Source: Primulina eburnea (lineage: Eukaryota > Streptophyta > Magnoliopsida > Lamiales > Gesneriaceae). Taken from it: a stretch of 64,000 nucleotides of DNA. A program made the translations under genes and the position numbers. The notes beneath the pieces were generated by a model. It ran no database searches. It saw only the letters and a list, made by a program, of their open reading frames with translations, and was not told the origin of the DNA. Numbering within the stretch: position 1 is the first letter of the stretch; every line of letters starts with the position of its first letter. The stretch lies in assembly GCF_022965805.1 (NCBI RefSeq), contig NC_133105.1:28123208-28187207 (forward strand), given 5' to 3'. Shown here in pieces: positions 12,458 through 23,336 of this stretch.

Positions 12458-14529
12458 TGTAATGCCCGAGAATTTAATTATTGTAATCTGGTATGATTTA
12501 CTGATTATGAATTGATGTAATTATAGCCGGGCCAGTTCGAGATAAGATTTGAGCAAGTATATGAAATTATACAATTTGGGCCGAAGGTATAGCGCCCGGG
12601 CGAAAATGTTTGTCCGCCCGAGCGCCATTGAGTGTTGGTAGAAAGCCGAGAGTCCTTCGCCCGGGCGGAACTTTTTGTTCGCCCGAGCGCGCTTGAATAA
12701 TTTGTGAGGGCCGAGAGTTTTCCGCCCGAGCGGAAACTTTTGTCCGCCCGAGCGAGTAACGTGTAGCTTGAAAGGCGAGCCACTTGGCCTATTGCATGTT
12801 CATGTGTATATATATATATATATATACATGCAAGATTTCTTGGGGAATTCAGAGGGAAACCGAGGGAAGCTCTTGATTTTGATTAAAGATTTTGTCAATC
12901 TGTCCGTTTGTTTTTGAATCCGATTACGGTATTGAGTTCCTAGCAACGCAGGCTTCATTTGGACGTAAGTTTTGTTACGTTTTGAGATGTTTTGAAAATA
13001 TGATGTTGCTAGAATTGAATATGATTCAGATATGGTGTTTCTACTACCGTAGACATTATAGAATTGAAGTCAGATTAAAGAACAGATTGTTTCTGTAATT
13101 GTTATGATTTTTGGAGTTGATTTAACTGAGAGTCTATATCAGAATTTTGTTAGTATCCAGATTTTGAGTTATATTGACACCGATTATGAGTTTCAGTATT
13201 ATATTTGTGATGTTCAGAGTGACGGGGTTATTTAGATTGTATTGTTAGGCCGTCGAAACATCAGTTGATTTAGATTGATCAGATTCAGATATGATTTCGA
13301 TTTGATTGTGATATTATTGATAAGACTCAGATTGTATCTTGTTCAGATATTGATCAGATTGTATACTGAATTGGGTATTGATCAGAACAGATTGTGTATT
13401 GAGTTATTCACTGATACAGCGTATTCGATATTGTCATTTCAGATTCGAGATGGACAGATTTGAATACAGGTCTTCGTCATCGTCAGACCGGGACGACAAA
13501 GGTATAATTCATGTGATATTCGGGAAGCCACAACTCAAATGAGATATCATTTTGAGTTTCCCAATAAAATCACATACTAGATTATTGTTTATATTGTTAC
13601 CTGATTATGCTTTGATTATAGAATTGTATTCAAGCATGTAAGTGCTATTCAGTTATGAATATGATTATGCTTTGTTTACAGATTGTTATTCATTGCATTT
13701 AGGATAGGAAAGTCTTGACAGTCATTGTCAGACTTCTAGACGTTCGGTGTATCTCAACTTAGGAGCAGGTATTACTCCTATTGCCAGCCGTTGATACAGC
13801 TCGAACCGAAGTCTAGGAATAAGACGTACGGTTACCACGATCGGTTGGGTAGGTGACAGCCAGTGACGTCTTATTCACACCGGGATCCCTAGAGTTATAG
13901 TTGAGTCGAGTCTAGACATGATTTGACTAGAACTGCATGCTTATATGAATGGGATTCATAGATTATGGAACCCATTGTTATTGCCTTCAGTTATGATAGC
14001 ATGTTTTATGATTTAGACTGTGTATGTGCATGTTTATCTGATTTGAGATGCATGTTTAGTTAGATTAGATTTCATAGATCATGAAATCTATTACTATTGT
14101 TTTAATTTCTTCATGACAGCATGTTTCATGAATTATTATGTGTATATGCATGTTTACCATGTCTTATACTGGGATTTATTCTCACCGGAGTTATCCGGCT
14201 GTTGTCTTGTTTTGTATGTGTGCATGACAACAGGTGGGGCTGGATCAGGGTCGAGATGACGATGAGAGAAGACGAGTTAGCGTGGTGATTCCGGACTTGT
14301 AGCAGACCTGGTTTATTACTTGAATTTAGTAATTGAACCTTAGACTTAGGTTGTACAGTATTGTACTTTTCTACTGAATTGTAGTTTTATACAGATATGT
14401 ATATTATTTAGATGCCATTACCTTCCGCACTTGTATTTTAAAAAGAAAAATTTTTAGACCCTGTTTATCAGAACTGATAATTAAATCCCAACGATGATTA
14501 AGAAGATGATTAGCGTCCGGGTCCCCACA
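12458..14529 (+). repeat. GypB 3' LTR
   Basis: It is near-identical to 6551-8620 and ends GGTCCCCACA, followed by the target duplication CTCAC. Internal open frames are mirror copies of those in the 5' LTR and have no support as genes. Confidence 0.95.
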
Positions 14530-14534
14530 CTCAC

Positions 14535-15163
14535 TATGCCAAGAATCCCATATAACTAACATATTACAATTTCTCCAACATCTATGATTCGAGACATGTT
14601 AGAATTACACAAAACTTACATTACCTTGTTGCCGTCGATGCAAGGAACAAGAATTTCAACTTGGATTATAATTTGGGTGGCTAAATCTTGCACAAGATCA
14701 ATTTTAATAAGCAAGGAACCTTTCTTCTTCTTCTGAGTTTTCCCTTGTTTCCCGTATCTGAAATGGGTGGAATGAAGACACATATATCAGATTTGCATGG
14801 CAAGAGCAGGTGTCCTTATTTTTCGAGTTCCACGCATGACCGCGGGTGCGGTGACTTAAGGAGCGCGGGTGCGCCATGCTCTCGGCCACCCTATCATTTT
14901 CTGAATTTCAAGGACCGCGGGTGCGGTCGCTGCACGACCGCGGGTGCGGTCTTAGCACCGCGGGTGCGGTATGGTTAAGACCGCGGGTGCGGTCTTGCAA
15001 ACTCAAATTTGGGCACCCTCATGTCCATGCACCGCGGGTGCGGTCTAATTCTACCGCGGGTGCGGTGTTGCCCATTCCAAATTTTCATATTTTATCGCCT
15101 CGTTTCGCCCCGTCTGTTCTTGCGTTTCATATTCAACTATCTACCAGAATCTTGGGCTTTACA
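14535..15163 (-). repeat. GypA 5' LTR, distal (U3) part
   Basis: This continues the LTR interrupted at 6550. From 14675 it matches the left LTR (1-446). It holds eight copies of a CCGCGGGTGCGG-like palindrome between 14838 and 15067, against six in the left LTR. It ends at 15163 (TGTAAAG start on the minus strand) and is followed without a gap by satellite. Confidence 0.9.
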
Positions 15164-16190
15164 TTAGTACTAGGCAACCCCAAAATAAAGTCCATAGAAA
15201 TGACAATCCAAGTTCTTTTTAAGAATAGCACGCAAAGGTGTTCCCAAAGTTCTATTGACAACTTCAGTTTGTCGTGCCAAGTTTAGCCCATAAAGTCTTC
15301 CAAAAGTAACTCAAGAATTTAACATCGCGACCAGAAACAATAGTCCTAGGCATTCCATGCAACCTAACGACTTCTCTAAAAAACAAATCCGCAATGTTTG
15401 AAGCATCATCGGTTTTATGACAAGCTATAAAATGTGCCATCTTAGAGAATCTATCCACAACAACAAAAATAGAATCCCTGCCCTTCTTAGTCCTAGGCAA
15501 CCCCAAAATAAAGTCCATAGAAATGTCAATCCAAGTTCTTTTGAAGAATAGCACGCAAAGGTGTTCCCAAAGTTCTATTGACAACTTCAGTTTGTCGTGC
15601 CAAGTTTAGCCCATAAAGTCTTCCAAAAGTAACTCAAGAATTTAACATCGCGACAAGAAACAATAGTCCTAGGCATGCAATGCAACCTAACGACTTCTCT
15701 AAAGAACAAATCCGCCATGTTTGAAGCGTCATTGGTTTTATGACAAGCTATAAAATATGCCATCTTAGAGAATCTATCCACAACAACAACAATAGAATCC
15801 CTCCCCTTCTTAGTCCTAGGCAACCCCAAAATAAAGTCCACAGAAATGTCGATCCAAGTTCTTTTTAAGAATAGCACGCAAAAGTGTTCCCAAAGTTCTA
15901 TTGACAACTTCAGTTTGTCCATCCGTTTGAGGATGACAAGTAGTAGAAAACAACAATTTTGTGCCAAGTTTAGCCCATAAAATCTTCCAAAAGTAACTCA
16001 AGAATTTAACATCGCGACCAGAAACAATAGTCCTATGCATGCCATACAACCTAACGACTTCTAAAGAACAAATCCGCCATGTTTGAAGCACCATCGGTTT
16101 TATGACAGCTATAAAATGTGCCATCTTATAGAATCTATCCACAACAACAAAAATAGAATCCCTCCCCTTCTTAGTCCTAGGCCACCCCAA

Positions 16191-19100
16191 AATAAAGTCC
16201 ATAGAAATGTCAATCCAAGTTCTTTTTAAGAATAGCACGCAAAAGTGTTCCCAAAGTTCTATTGACAACTTCAATTTTTCCATCCGTTTGAGGATGACAA
16301 GTAGTAGAAAACAACAATTTTGTGCCAAGTTTAGCCCATAAAGTATTCCAAAAGTAACTCGAGAATTAAACATCGCGACCAGAAACAATAGTCCTAGGCA
16401 TGCCATGCAACCTAGCGACTTCTCCAAAGAACAAATCCGCCATGTTTGAAGCATCATCGGTTTTATGACAAGCTATAAAATATGCCATCTTAGATAATCT
16501 ATCCACAACAACAAAAATATAATCCCTCCCCTTCTTAGTCCTTGGCAACCCCAAAATAAAGTCCACAGAAATGTCGATCCAAGTTCTTTTTAAGAATAGC
16601 ACGCAAAAGTGTTCCCAAAGTTCTATTGACAACTTCAGTTTTTCCATCCGTTTGAGGATGACAAGTAGTAGAAAACAACAATTTTGTGCCAAGTTTAGCC
16701 CATAAAGTCTTCCAAAAGTAACTCAAGAATTTAACATCGCGACCAGAAACAATAGTCCTAGGCATGCCATGCAAACTAACGACTTCTCTAAAGAACAAAT
16801 CCGCAATGTTTGAAGCGTCATCGGTTTTATGACAAGCTATAAAATATGCCATCTTAGAGAATCTATCCACAACAAAAAAAAATAGAATCCCTCCCCTTCT
16901 TAGTCCTAGGCAACCCCAAAATAAAGTCCACAGAAATGTCGATCCAAGTTCTTTTTAAGAATAGCACGCAAAAGTGTTCCCAAAGTTCTATTGACAACTT
17001 CAGTTTGTCCATCCGTTTGAGGATGACAAGTAGTAGAAAACAACAATTTTGTGCCAAGTTTAGCCCATAAAATCTTCCAAAAGTAACTCAAGAATTTAAC
17101 ATCGCGACCAGAAACAATAGTCCTATGCATGCCATACAACCTAACGACTTCTAAAGAACAAATCCGCCATGTTTGAAGCACCATCGGTTTTATGACAGCT
17201 ATAAAATGTGCCATCTTATAGAATCTATCCACAACAACAAAAATAGAATCCCTCCCCTTCTTAGTCCTAGGCCACCCCAAAATAAAGTCCATAGAAATGT
17301 CAATCCAAGTTCTTTTTAAGAATAGCACGCAAAAGTGTTCCCAAAGTTCTATTGACAACTTCAATTTTTCCATCCGTTTGAGGATGACAAGTAGTAGAAA
17401 ACAACAATTTTGTGCCAAGTTTAGCCCATAAAGTATTCCAAAAGTAACTCGAGAATTAAACATCGCGACCAGAAACAATAGTCCTAGGCATGCCATGCAA
17501 CCTAGCGACTTCTCCAAAGAACAAATCCGCCATGTTTGAAGCATCATCGGTTTTATGACAAGCTATAAAATATGCCACCTTAGATAATCTATCCACAACA
17601 ACAAAAATATAATCCCTCCCCTTCTTAGTCCTTGGCAACCCCAAAATAAAGTCCACAGAAATGTCGATCCAAGTTCTTTTTAAGAATAGCACGCAAAAGT
17701 GTTCCCAAAGTTCTATTGACAACTTCAGTTTTTCCATCCGTTTGAGGATGACAAGTAGTAGAAAACAACAATTTTGTGCCAAGTTTAGCCCATAAAGTCT
17801 TCCAAAAGTAACTCAAGAATTTAACATCGCGACCAGAAACAATAGTCCTAGGCATGCCATGCAAACTAACGACTTCTCTAAAGAACAAATCCGCAATGTT
17901 TGAAGCGTCATCGGTTTTATGACAAGCTATAAAATATGCCATCTTAGAGAATCTATCCACAACAACAAAAATAGAATCCCTCCCCTTCTTAGTCCTAGGC
18001 AACCCCAAAATGAAGTCCACAGAAATGTCGATCCAAGTTCTTTTTAAGAATAGCACGCAAAAGTGTTCCCAAAGTTCTATTGACAACTTCAGTTTGTCCA
18101 TCCGTTTGAGGATGACAAGTAGTAGAAAACAACAATTTTGTGCCAAGTTTAGCCCATAAAATCTTCCAAAAGTAACTCAAGAATTTAACATCGCGACCAG
18201 AAACAATAGTCCTATGCATGCCATACAACCTAACGACTTCTAAAGAACAAATCCGCCATGTTTGAAGCACCATCGGTTTTATGACAGCTATAAAATGTGC
18301 CATCTTATAGAATCTATCCACAACAACAAAAATAGAATCCCTCCCCTTCTTAGTCCTAGGCCACCCCAAAATAAAGTCCATAGAAATGTCAATCCAAGTT
18401 CTTTTTAAGAATAGCACGCAAAAGTGTTCCCAAAGTTCTATTGACAACTTCAATTTTTCCATCCGTTTGAGGATGACAAGTAGTAGAAAACAACAATTTT
18501 GTGCCAAGTTTAGCCCATAAAGTATTCCAAAAGTAACTCGAGAATTAAACATCGCGACCAGAAACAATAGTCCTAGGCATGCCATGCAACCTAGCAACTT
18601 CTCCAAAGAACAAATCCGCCATGTTTGAAGCATCATCGGTTTTATGACAAGCTATAAAATATGCCATCTTAGATAATCTATCCACAACAACAAAAATATA
18701 ATCCCTCCCCTTCTTAGTCCTTGGCAACCCCAAAATAAAGTCCATAGAAATGTCAATCCAAGTTCTTTTTAAGAATAGCACGCAAAAGTGTTCCCAAAGT
18801 TCTATTGACAACTTCAATTTTTCCATCCGTTTGAGGATGACAAGTAGTAGAAAACAACAATTTTGTGCCAAGTTTAGCCCATAAAGTATTCCAAAAGTAA
18901 CTCGAGAATTAAACATCGCGACCAGAAACAATAGTCCTAGGCATGCCATGCAACCTAGCGACTTCTCCAAAGAACAAATCCGCCATGTTTGAAGCATCAT
19001 CGGTTTTATGACAAGCTATAAAATATGCCATCTTAGAGAATCTATCCACAACAACAAAAATATAATCCCTCCCCTTCTTAGTCCTTGGCAACCCCAAAAT

Positions 19101-21276
19101 AAAGTCCACAGAAATGTCGATCCAAGTTCTTTTTAAGAATAGCACGCAAAAGTGTTCCCAAAGTTCTATTGACAACTTCAGTTTTTCCATCCGTTTGAGG
19201 ATGACAAGTAGTAGAAAACAACAATTTTGTGCCAAGTTTAGCCCATAAAGTCTTCCAAAAGTAACTCAAGAATTTAACATCGCGACCAGAAACAATAGTC
19301 CTAGGCATGCCATGCAAACTAACGACTTCTCTAAAGAACAAATCCGCAATGTTTGAAGCGTCATCGGTTTTATGACAAGCTATAAAATATGCCATCTTAG
19401 AGAATCTATCCACAACAAAAAAAAATAGAATCCCTCCCCTTCTTAGTCCTAGGCAACCCCAAAATAAAGTCCACAGAAATGTCGATCCAAGTTCTTTTTA
19501 AGAATAGCACGCAAAAGTGTTCCCAAAGTTCTATTGACAACTTCAGTTTGTCCATCCGTTTGAGGATGACAAGTAGTAGAAAACAACAATTTTGTGCCAA
19601 GTTTAGCCCATAAAATCTTCCAAAAGTAACTCAAGAATTTAACATCGCGACCAGAAACAATAGTCCTATGCATGCCATACAACCTAACGACTTCTAAAGA
19701 ACAAATCCGCCATGTTTGAAGCACCATCGGTTTTATGACAGCTATAAAATGTGCCATCTTATAGAATCTATCCACAACAACAAAAATAGAATCCCTCCCC
19801 TTCTTAGTCCTAGGCCACCCCAAAATAAAGTCCATAGAAATGTCAATCCAAGTTCTTTTTAAGAATAGCACGCAAAAGTGTTCCCAAAGTTCTATTGACA
19901 ACTTCAATTTTTCCATCCGTTTGAGGATGACAAGTAGTAGAAAACAACAATTTTGTGCCAAGTTTAGCCCATAAAGTATTCCAAAAGTAACTCGAGAATT
20001 AAACATCGCGACCAGAAACAATAGTCCTAGGCATGCCATGCAACCTAGCGACTTCTCCAAAGAACAAATCCGCCATGTTTGAAGCATCATCGGTTTTATG
20101 ACAAGCTATAAAATATGCCACCTTAGATAATCTATCCACAACAACAAAAATATAATCCCTCCCCTTCTTAGTCCTTGGCAACCCCAAAATAAAGTCCACA
20201 GAAATGTCGATCCAAGTTCTTTTTAAGAATAGCACGCAAAAGTGTTCCCAAAGTTCTATTGACAACTTCAGTTTTTCCATCCGTTTGAGGATGACAAGTA
20301 GTAGAAAACAACAATTTTGTGCCAAGTTTAGCCCATAAAGTCTTCCAAAAGTAACTCAAGAATTTAACATCGCGACCAGAAACAATAGTCCTAGGCATGC
20401 CATGCAAACTAACGACTTCTCTAAAGAACAAATCCGCAATGTTTGAAGCGTCATCGGTTTTATGACAAGCTATAAAATATGCCATCTTAGAGAATCTATC
20501 CACAACAACAAAAATAGAATCCCTCCCCTTCTTAGTCCTAGGCAACCCCAAAATGAAGTCCACAGAAATGTCGATCCAAGTTCTTTTTAAGAATAGCACG
20601 CAAAAGTGTTCCCAAAGTTCTATTGACAACTTCAGTTTGTCCATCCGTTTGAGGATGACAAGTAGTAGAAAACAACAATTTTGTGCCAAGTTTAGCCCAT
20701 AAAATCTTCCAAAAGTAACTCAAGAATTTAACATCGCGACCAGAAACAATAGTCCTATGCATGCCATACAACCTAACGACTTCTAAAGAACAAATCCGCC
20801 ATGTTTGAAGCACCATCGGTTTTATGACAGCTATAAAATGTGCCATCTTATAGAATCTATCCACAACAACAAAAATAGAATCCCTCCCCTTCTTAGTCCT
20901 AGGCCACCCCAAAATAAAGTCCATAGAAATGTCAATCCAAGTTCTTTTTAAGAATAGCACGCAAAAGTGTTCCCAAAGTTCTATTGACAACTTCAATTTT
21001 TCCATCCGTTTGAGGATGACAAGTAGTAGAAAACAACAATTTTGTGCCAAGTTTAGCCCATAAAGTATTCCAAAAGTAACTCGAGAATTAAACATCGCGA
21101 CCAGAAACAATAGTCCTAGGCATGCCATGCAACCTAGCAACTTCTCCAAAGAACAAATCCGCCATGTTTGAAGCATCATCGGTTTTATGACAAGCTATAA
21201 AATATGCCATCTTAGATAATCTATCCACAACAACAAAAATATAATCCCTCCCCTTCTTAGTCCTTGGCAACCCCAA
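16191..21276 (-). repeat. 2543-bp higher-order repeat, two tandem copies of seven monomers
   Basis: Phase marks and open frames recur at an offset of exactly 2543 bp (16535/19078, 16863/19406, 17456/19999, 17625/20168, 17995/20538) with almost identical translations, including rare variants such as SKVAYF. Within each copy lies a roughly 1089-bp trimer of A (361 bp, marked GGCCACCCC), B (364 bp) and C (364-365 bp) monomers, at 16191, 17281 and 18370, then 19824 and 20913. One B-type monomer is extra, making seven. Confidence 0.85.
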
Positions 21277-21717
21277 AATAAAGTCCATAGAAATGTCAAT
21301 CCAAGTTCTTTTTAAGAATAGCACGCAAAAGTGTTCCCAAAGTTCTATTGACAATTCAGTTTTTCCATCCGTTTGAGGATGACAAGTAGTAGAAAACAAC
21401 AATTTTGTGCCAAGTTTAGCACATAAAGTCTTCCAAAAGTAACTCAAGAATTTAACATCGCGACCAGAAACAATAGTCCTGGGCATGCCATGCAACCTAA
21501 CGACTTCTCTAAAGAACAAATCCGCAATGTTTGAAGCATCAACGGTTTTATGACAAGCTATAAAATGTGCCATCTTAGAGAATCTATCCACAACAACAAA
21601 AATAGAATCCTTCCCCTTCTTAGTACTAGGCAACCCCAAAATAAAGTCCATAGAAATGACAATCCAAGTTCTTTTTAAGAATAGCACGCAAAGGTGTTCC
21701 CAAAGTTCTATTGACAA
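21088..21717 (-). pseudogene. Open frame spanning two integrase-core monomers
   Basis: A 209-residue frame reads through the monomer junction because this junction reads GACAATTCAG where most have GACAACTTCAG. It therefore encodes one core up to TDGKTE, then directly a second core beginning SIELWEH...WIDISMDF. Equivalent frames occur at 22098-22697, 22785-23414, 49509-50084 and 51559-52188. Both cores carry SGRD. There is no sign of a promoter or other gene part, so I treat it as a by-product of monomer length variation. Confidence 0.6.
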
Positions 21718-21962
21718 CTTCAGTTTGTCGTGCCAAGTTTAGCCCATAAAGTCTTCCAAAAGTAACTCAAGAATTTAACATCGCGACCAGAAACAATAGT
21801 CCTAGGCATGCCATGCAACCTAACGACTTCTCTAAAGAACAAATCCGCAATGTTTGAAGCATCATCGGTTTTATGACAAGCTATAAAATGTGCCATCTTA
21901 GAGAATCTATCCACAACAACAAAAATAGAATCCTTGCCCTTCTTAGTCCTAGGCAACCCCAA

Positions 21963-23336
21963 AATAAAGTCCATAGAAATGTCAATCCAAGTTCTTTTGA
22001 AGAATAGCACGCAAAGGTGTTCCCAAAGTTCTATTTACAACTTCAGTTTTTTCGTGCCAAGTTTAGCCCATATAGTCTTCAAAAAGTAACTGAAGAATTA
22101 AACATCGCGACCAGAAACAATAGTCCTAGGCATGCCATGCAACCTAGCGACTTCTCCAAAGAACAAATCCGCCATGTTTGAAGCATCATCGGTTTTATGA
22201 CAAGCCATAAAATATGCCATCTTAGATAATCTATCCACAACAACAAAAATAAAATCCCTCCCCTTCTTAGTCCTAGGCAACCCCAAAATAAAGTCCATAG
22301 AAATGTCAATCCAAGTTCTTTTTAAGAATTGCACGCAAAAGTGTTCCCAAAGTTCTATTGACAATTCAGTTTTTCCATCCGTTTGAGGATGACAAGTAGT
22401 AGAAAACAACAATTTTGTGCCAAGTTTAGCCCATAAAGTCTTCCAAAAGTAACTCAAGAATTTAACATCGCGACCAGAAACAATAGTCCTAGGCATGCCA
22501 TGCAACCTAACGACTTCTCTAAAGAACAAATCCGCAATGTTTGAAGCATCATCGGTTTTATGACAAGCTATAAAATGTGCCATCTTAGAGAATCTATCCA
22601 CAACAACAAAAATAGAATCCTTGCCCTTCTTAGTCCTAGGCAACCCCAAAATAAAGTCCATAGAAATGTCAATCCAAGTTCTTTTGAAGAATAGCACGCA
22701 AAGGTGTTCCCAAAGTTCTATTTACAACTTCAGTTTTTTCGTGCCAAGTTTAGCCCATATAGTCTTCAAAAAGTAACTGAAGAATTAAACATCGCGACCA
22801 GAAACAATAGTCCTAGGCATGCCATGCAACCTAGCGACTTCTCCAAAGAACAAATCCGCCATGTTTGAAGCATCATCGGTTTTATGACAAGCCATAAAAT
22901 ATGCCATCTTAGATAATCTATCCACAACAACAAAAATAAAATCCCTCCCCTTCTTAGTCCTAGGCAACCCCAAAATAAAGTCCATAGAAATGTCAATCCA
23001 AGTTCTTTTTAAGAATTGCACGCAAAAGTGTTCCCAAAGTTCTATTGACAATTCAGTTTTTCCATCCGTTTGAGGATGACAAGTAGTAGAAAACAACAAT
23101 TTTGTGCCAAGTTTAGCCCATAAAGTCTTCCAAAAGTAACTCAAGAATTTAACATCGCGACCAGAAACAATAGTCCTAGACATGCCATGCAACCTAACGA
23201 CTTCTCTAAAGAACAAATCCGCAATGTTTGAAGCATCATCGGTTTTATGAAAAGCTATAAAATGTGCCATCTTAGAGAATCTATCCACAATAACAAAAAT
23301 AAAATCCCTCCCCTTCTTAGTCCTAGGCAACCCCAA
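21963..23336 (-). repeat. 687-bp dimeric higher-order repeat (short plus long monomer)
   Basis: Marker positions 21963, 22287, 22650, 22974 and 23337 alternate 324 and 363 bp. Open frames at 22079-22309 and 22766-22996 are identical in translation at an offset of 687. The pair consists of a 41-bp-deleted monomer and a full one. Confidence 0.8.

Larger units (their letters stand above)
6551..14529 (+). mobile_element. GypB: non-autonomous Ty3/gypsy element (TR-GAG-like)
   Basis: A complete insertion of 7979 bp with LTRs of 2070 and 2072 bp, TG...CA ends and a perfect 5-bp target duplication CTCAC (6546-6550 and 14530-14534). Primer site, polypurine tract and an open gag are present, but pol is eroded and shortened to about 2.6 kb with no long frame. 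The LTRs differ at roughly a dozen positions by eye, plus a 2-bp change in a TA run. Low LTR divergence combined with a decayed pol implies the element was already defective when it last moved and was mobilised in trans. It is inserted in the GypA 5' LTR, opposite to GypA. Confidence 0.93.
1..15163 (-). mobile_element. GypA: Ty3/gypsy chromovirus (Tekay/Del-like), interrupted by GypB
   Basis: A minus-strand LTR retrotransposon. Read from right to left it has a 5' LTR (15163-14535 joined to 6550-5328), a tRNA-iMet primer site, a broken gag-pol, a polypurine tract and a 3' LTR that runs off the left window edge. The protein order gag, protease, RT, RNase H, integrase, chromodomain is the Ty3/gypsy chromovirus order; clade Tekay/Del is inferred from the C-terminal chromodomain and the long LTR. 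The right LTR end (TGTAAAGCCC on the minus strand) abuts satellite sequence directly, so GypA sits in the satellite array. The right flank TTAGT would be its target duplication; the left partner lies outside the window. GypB later inserted into its 5' LTR. Confidence 0.93.

Noticed and set aside
15816..16457. A functional integrase gene
   Set aside because: Only the core is present, the SDRD Asp is Gly, the frame changes within the unit, and the same sequence recurs dozens of times.
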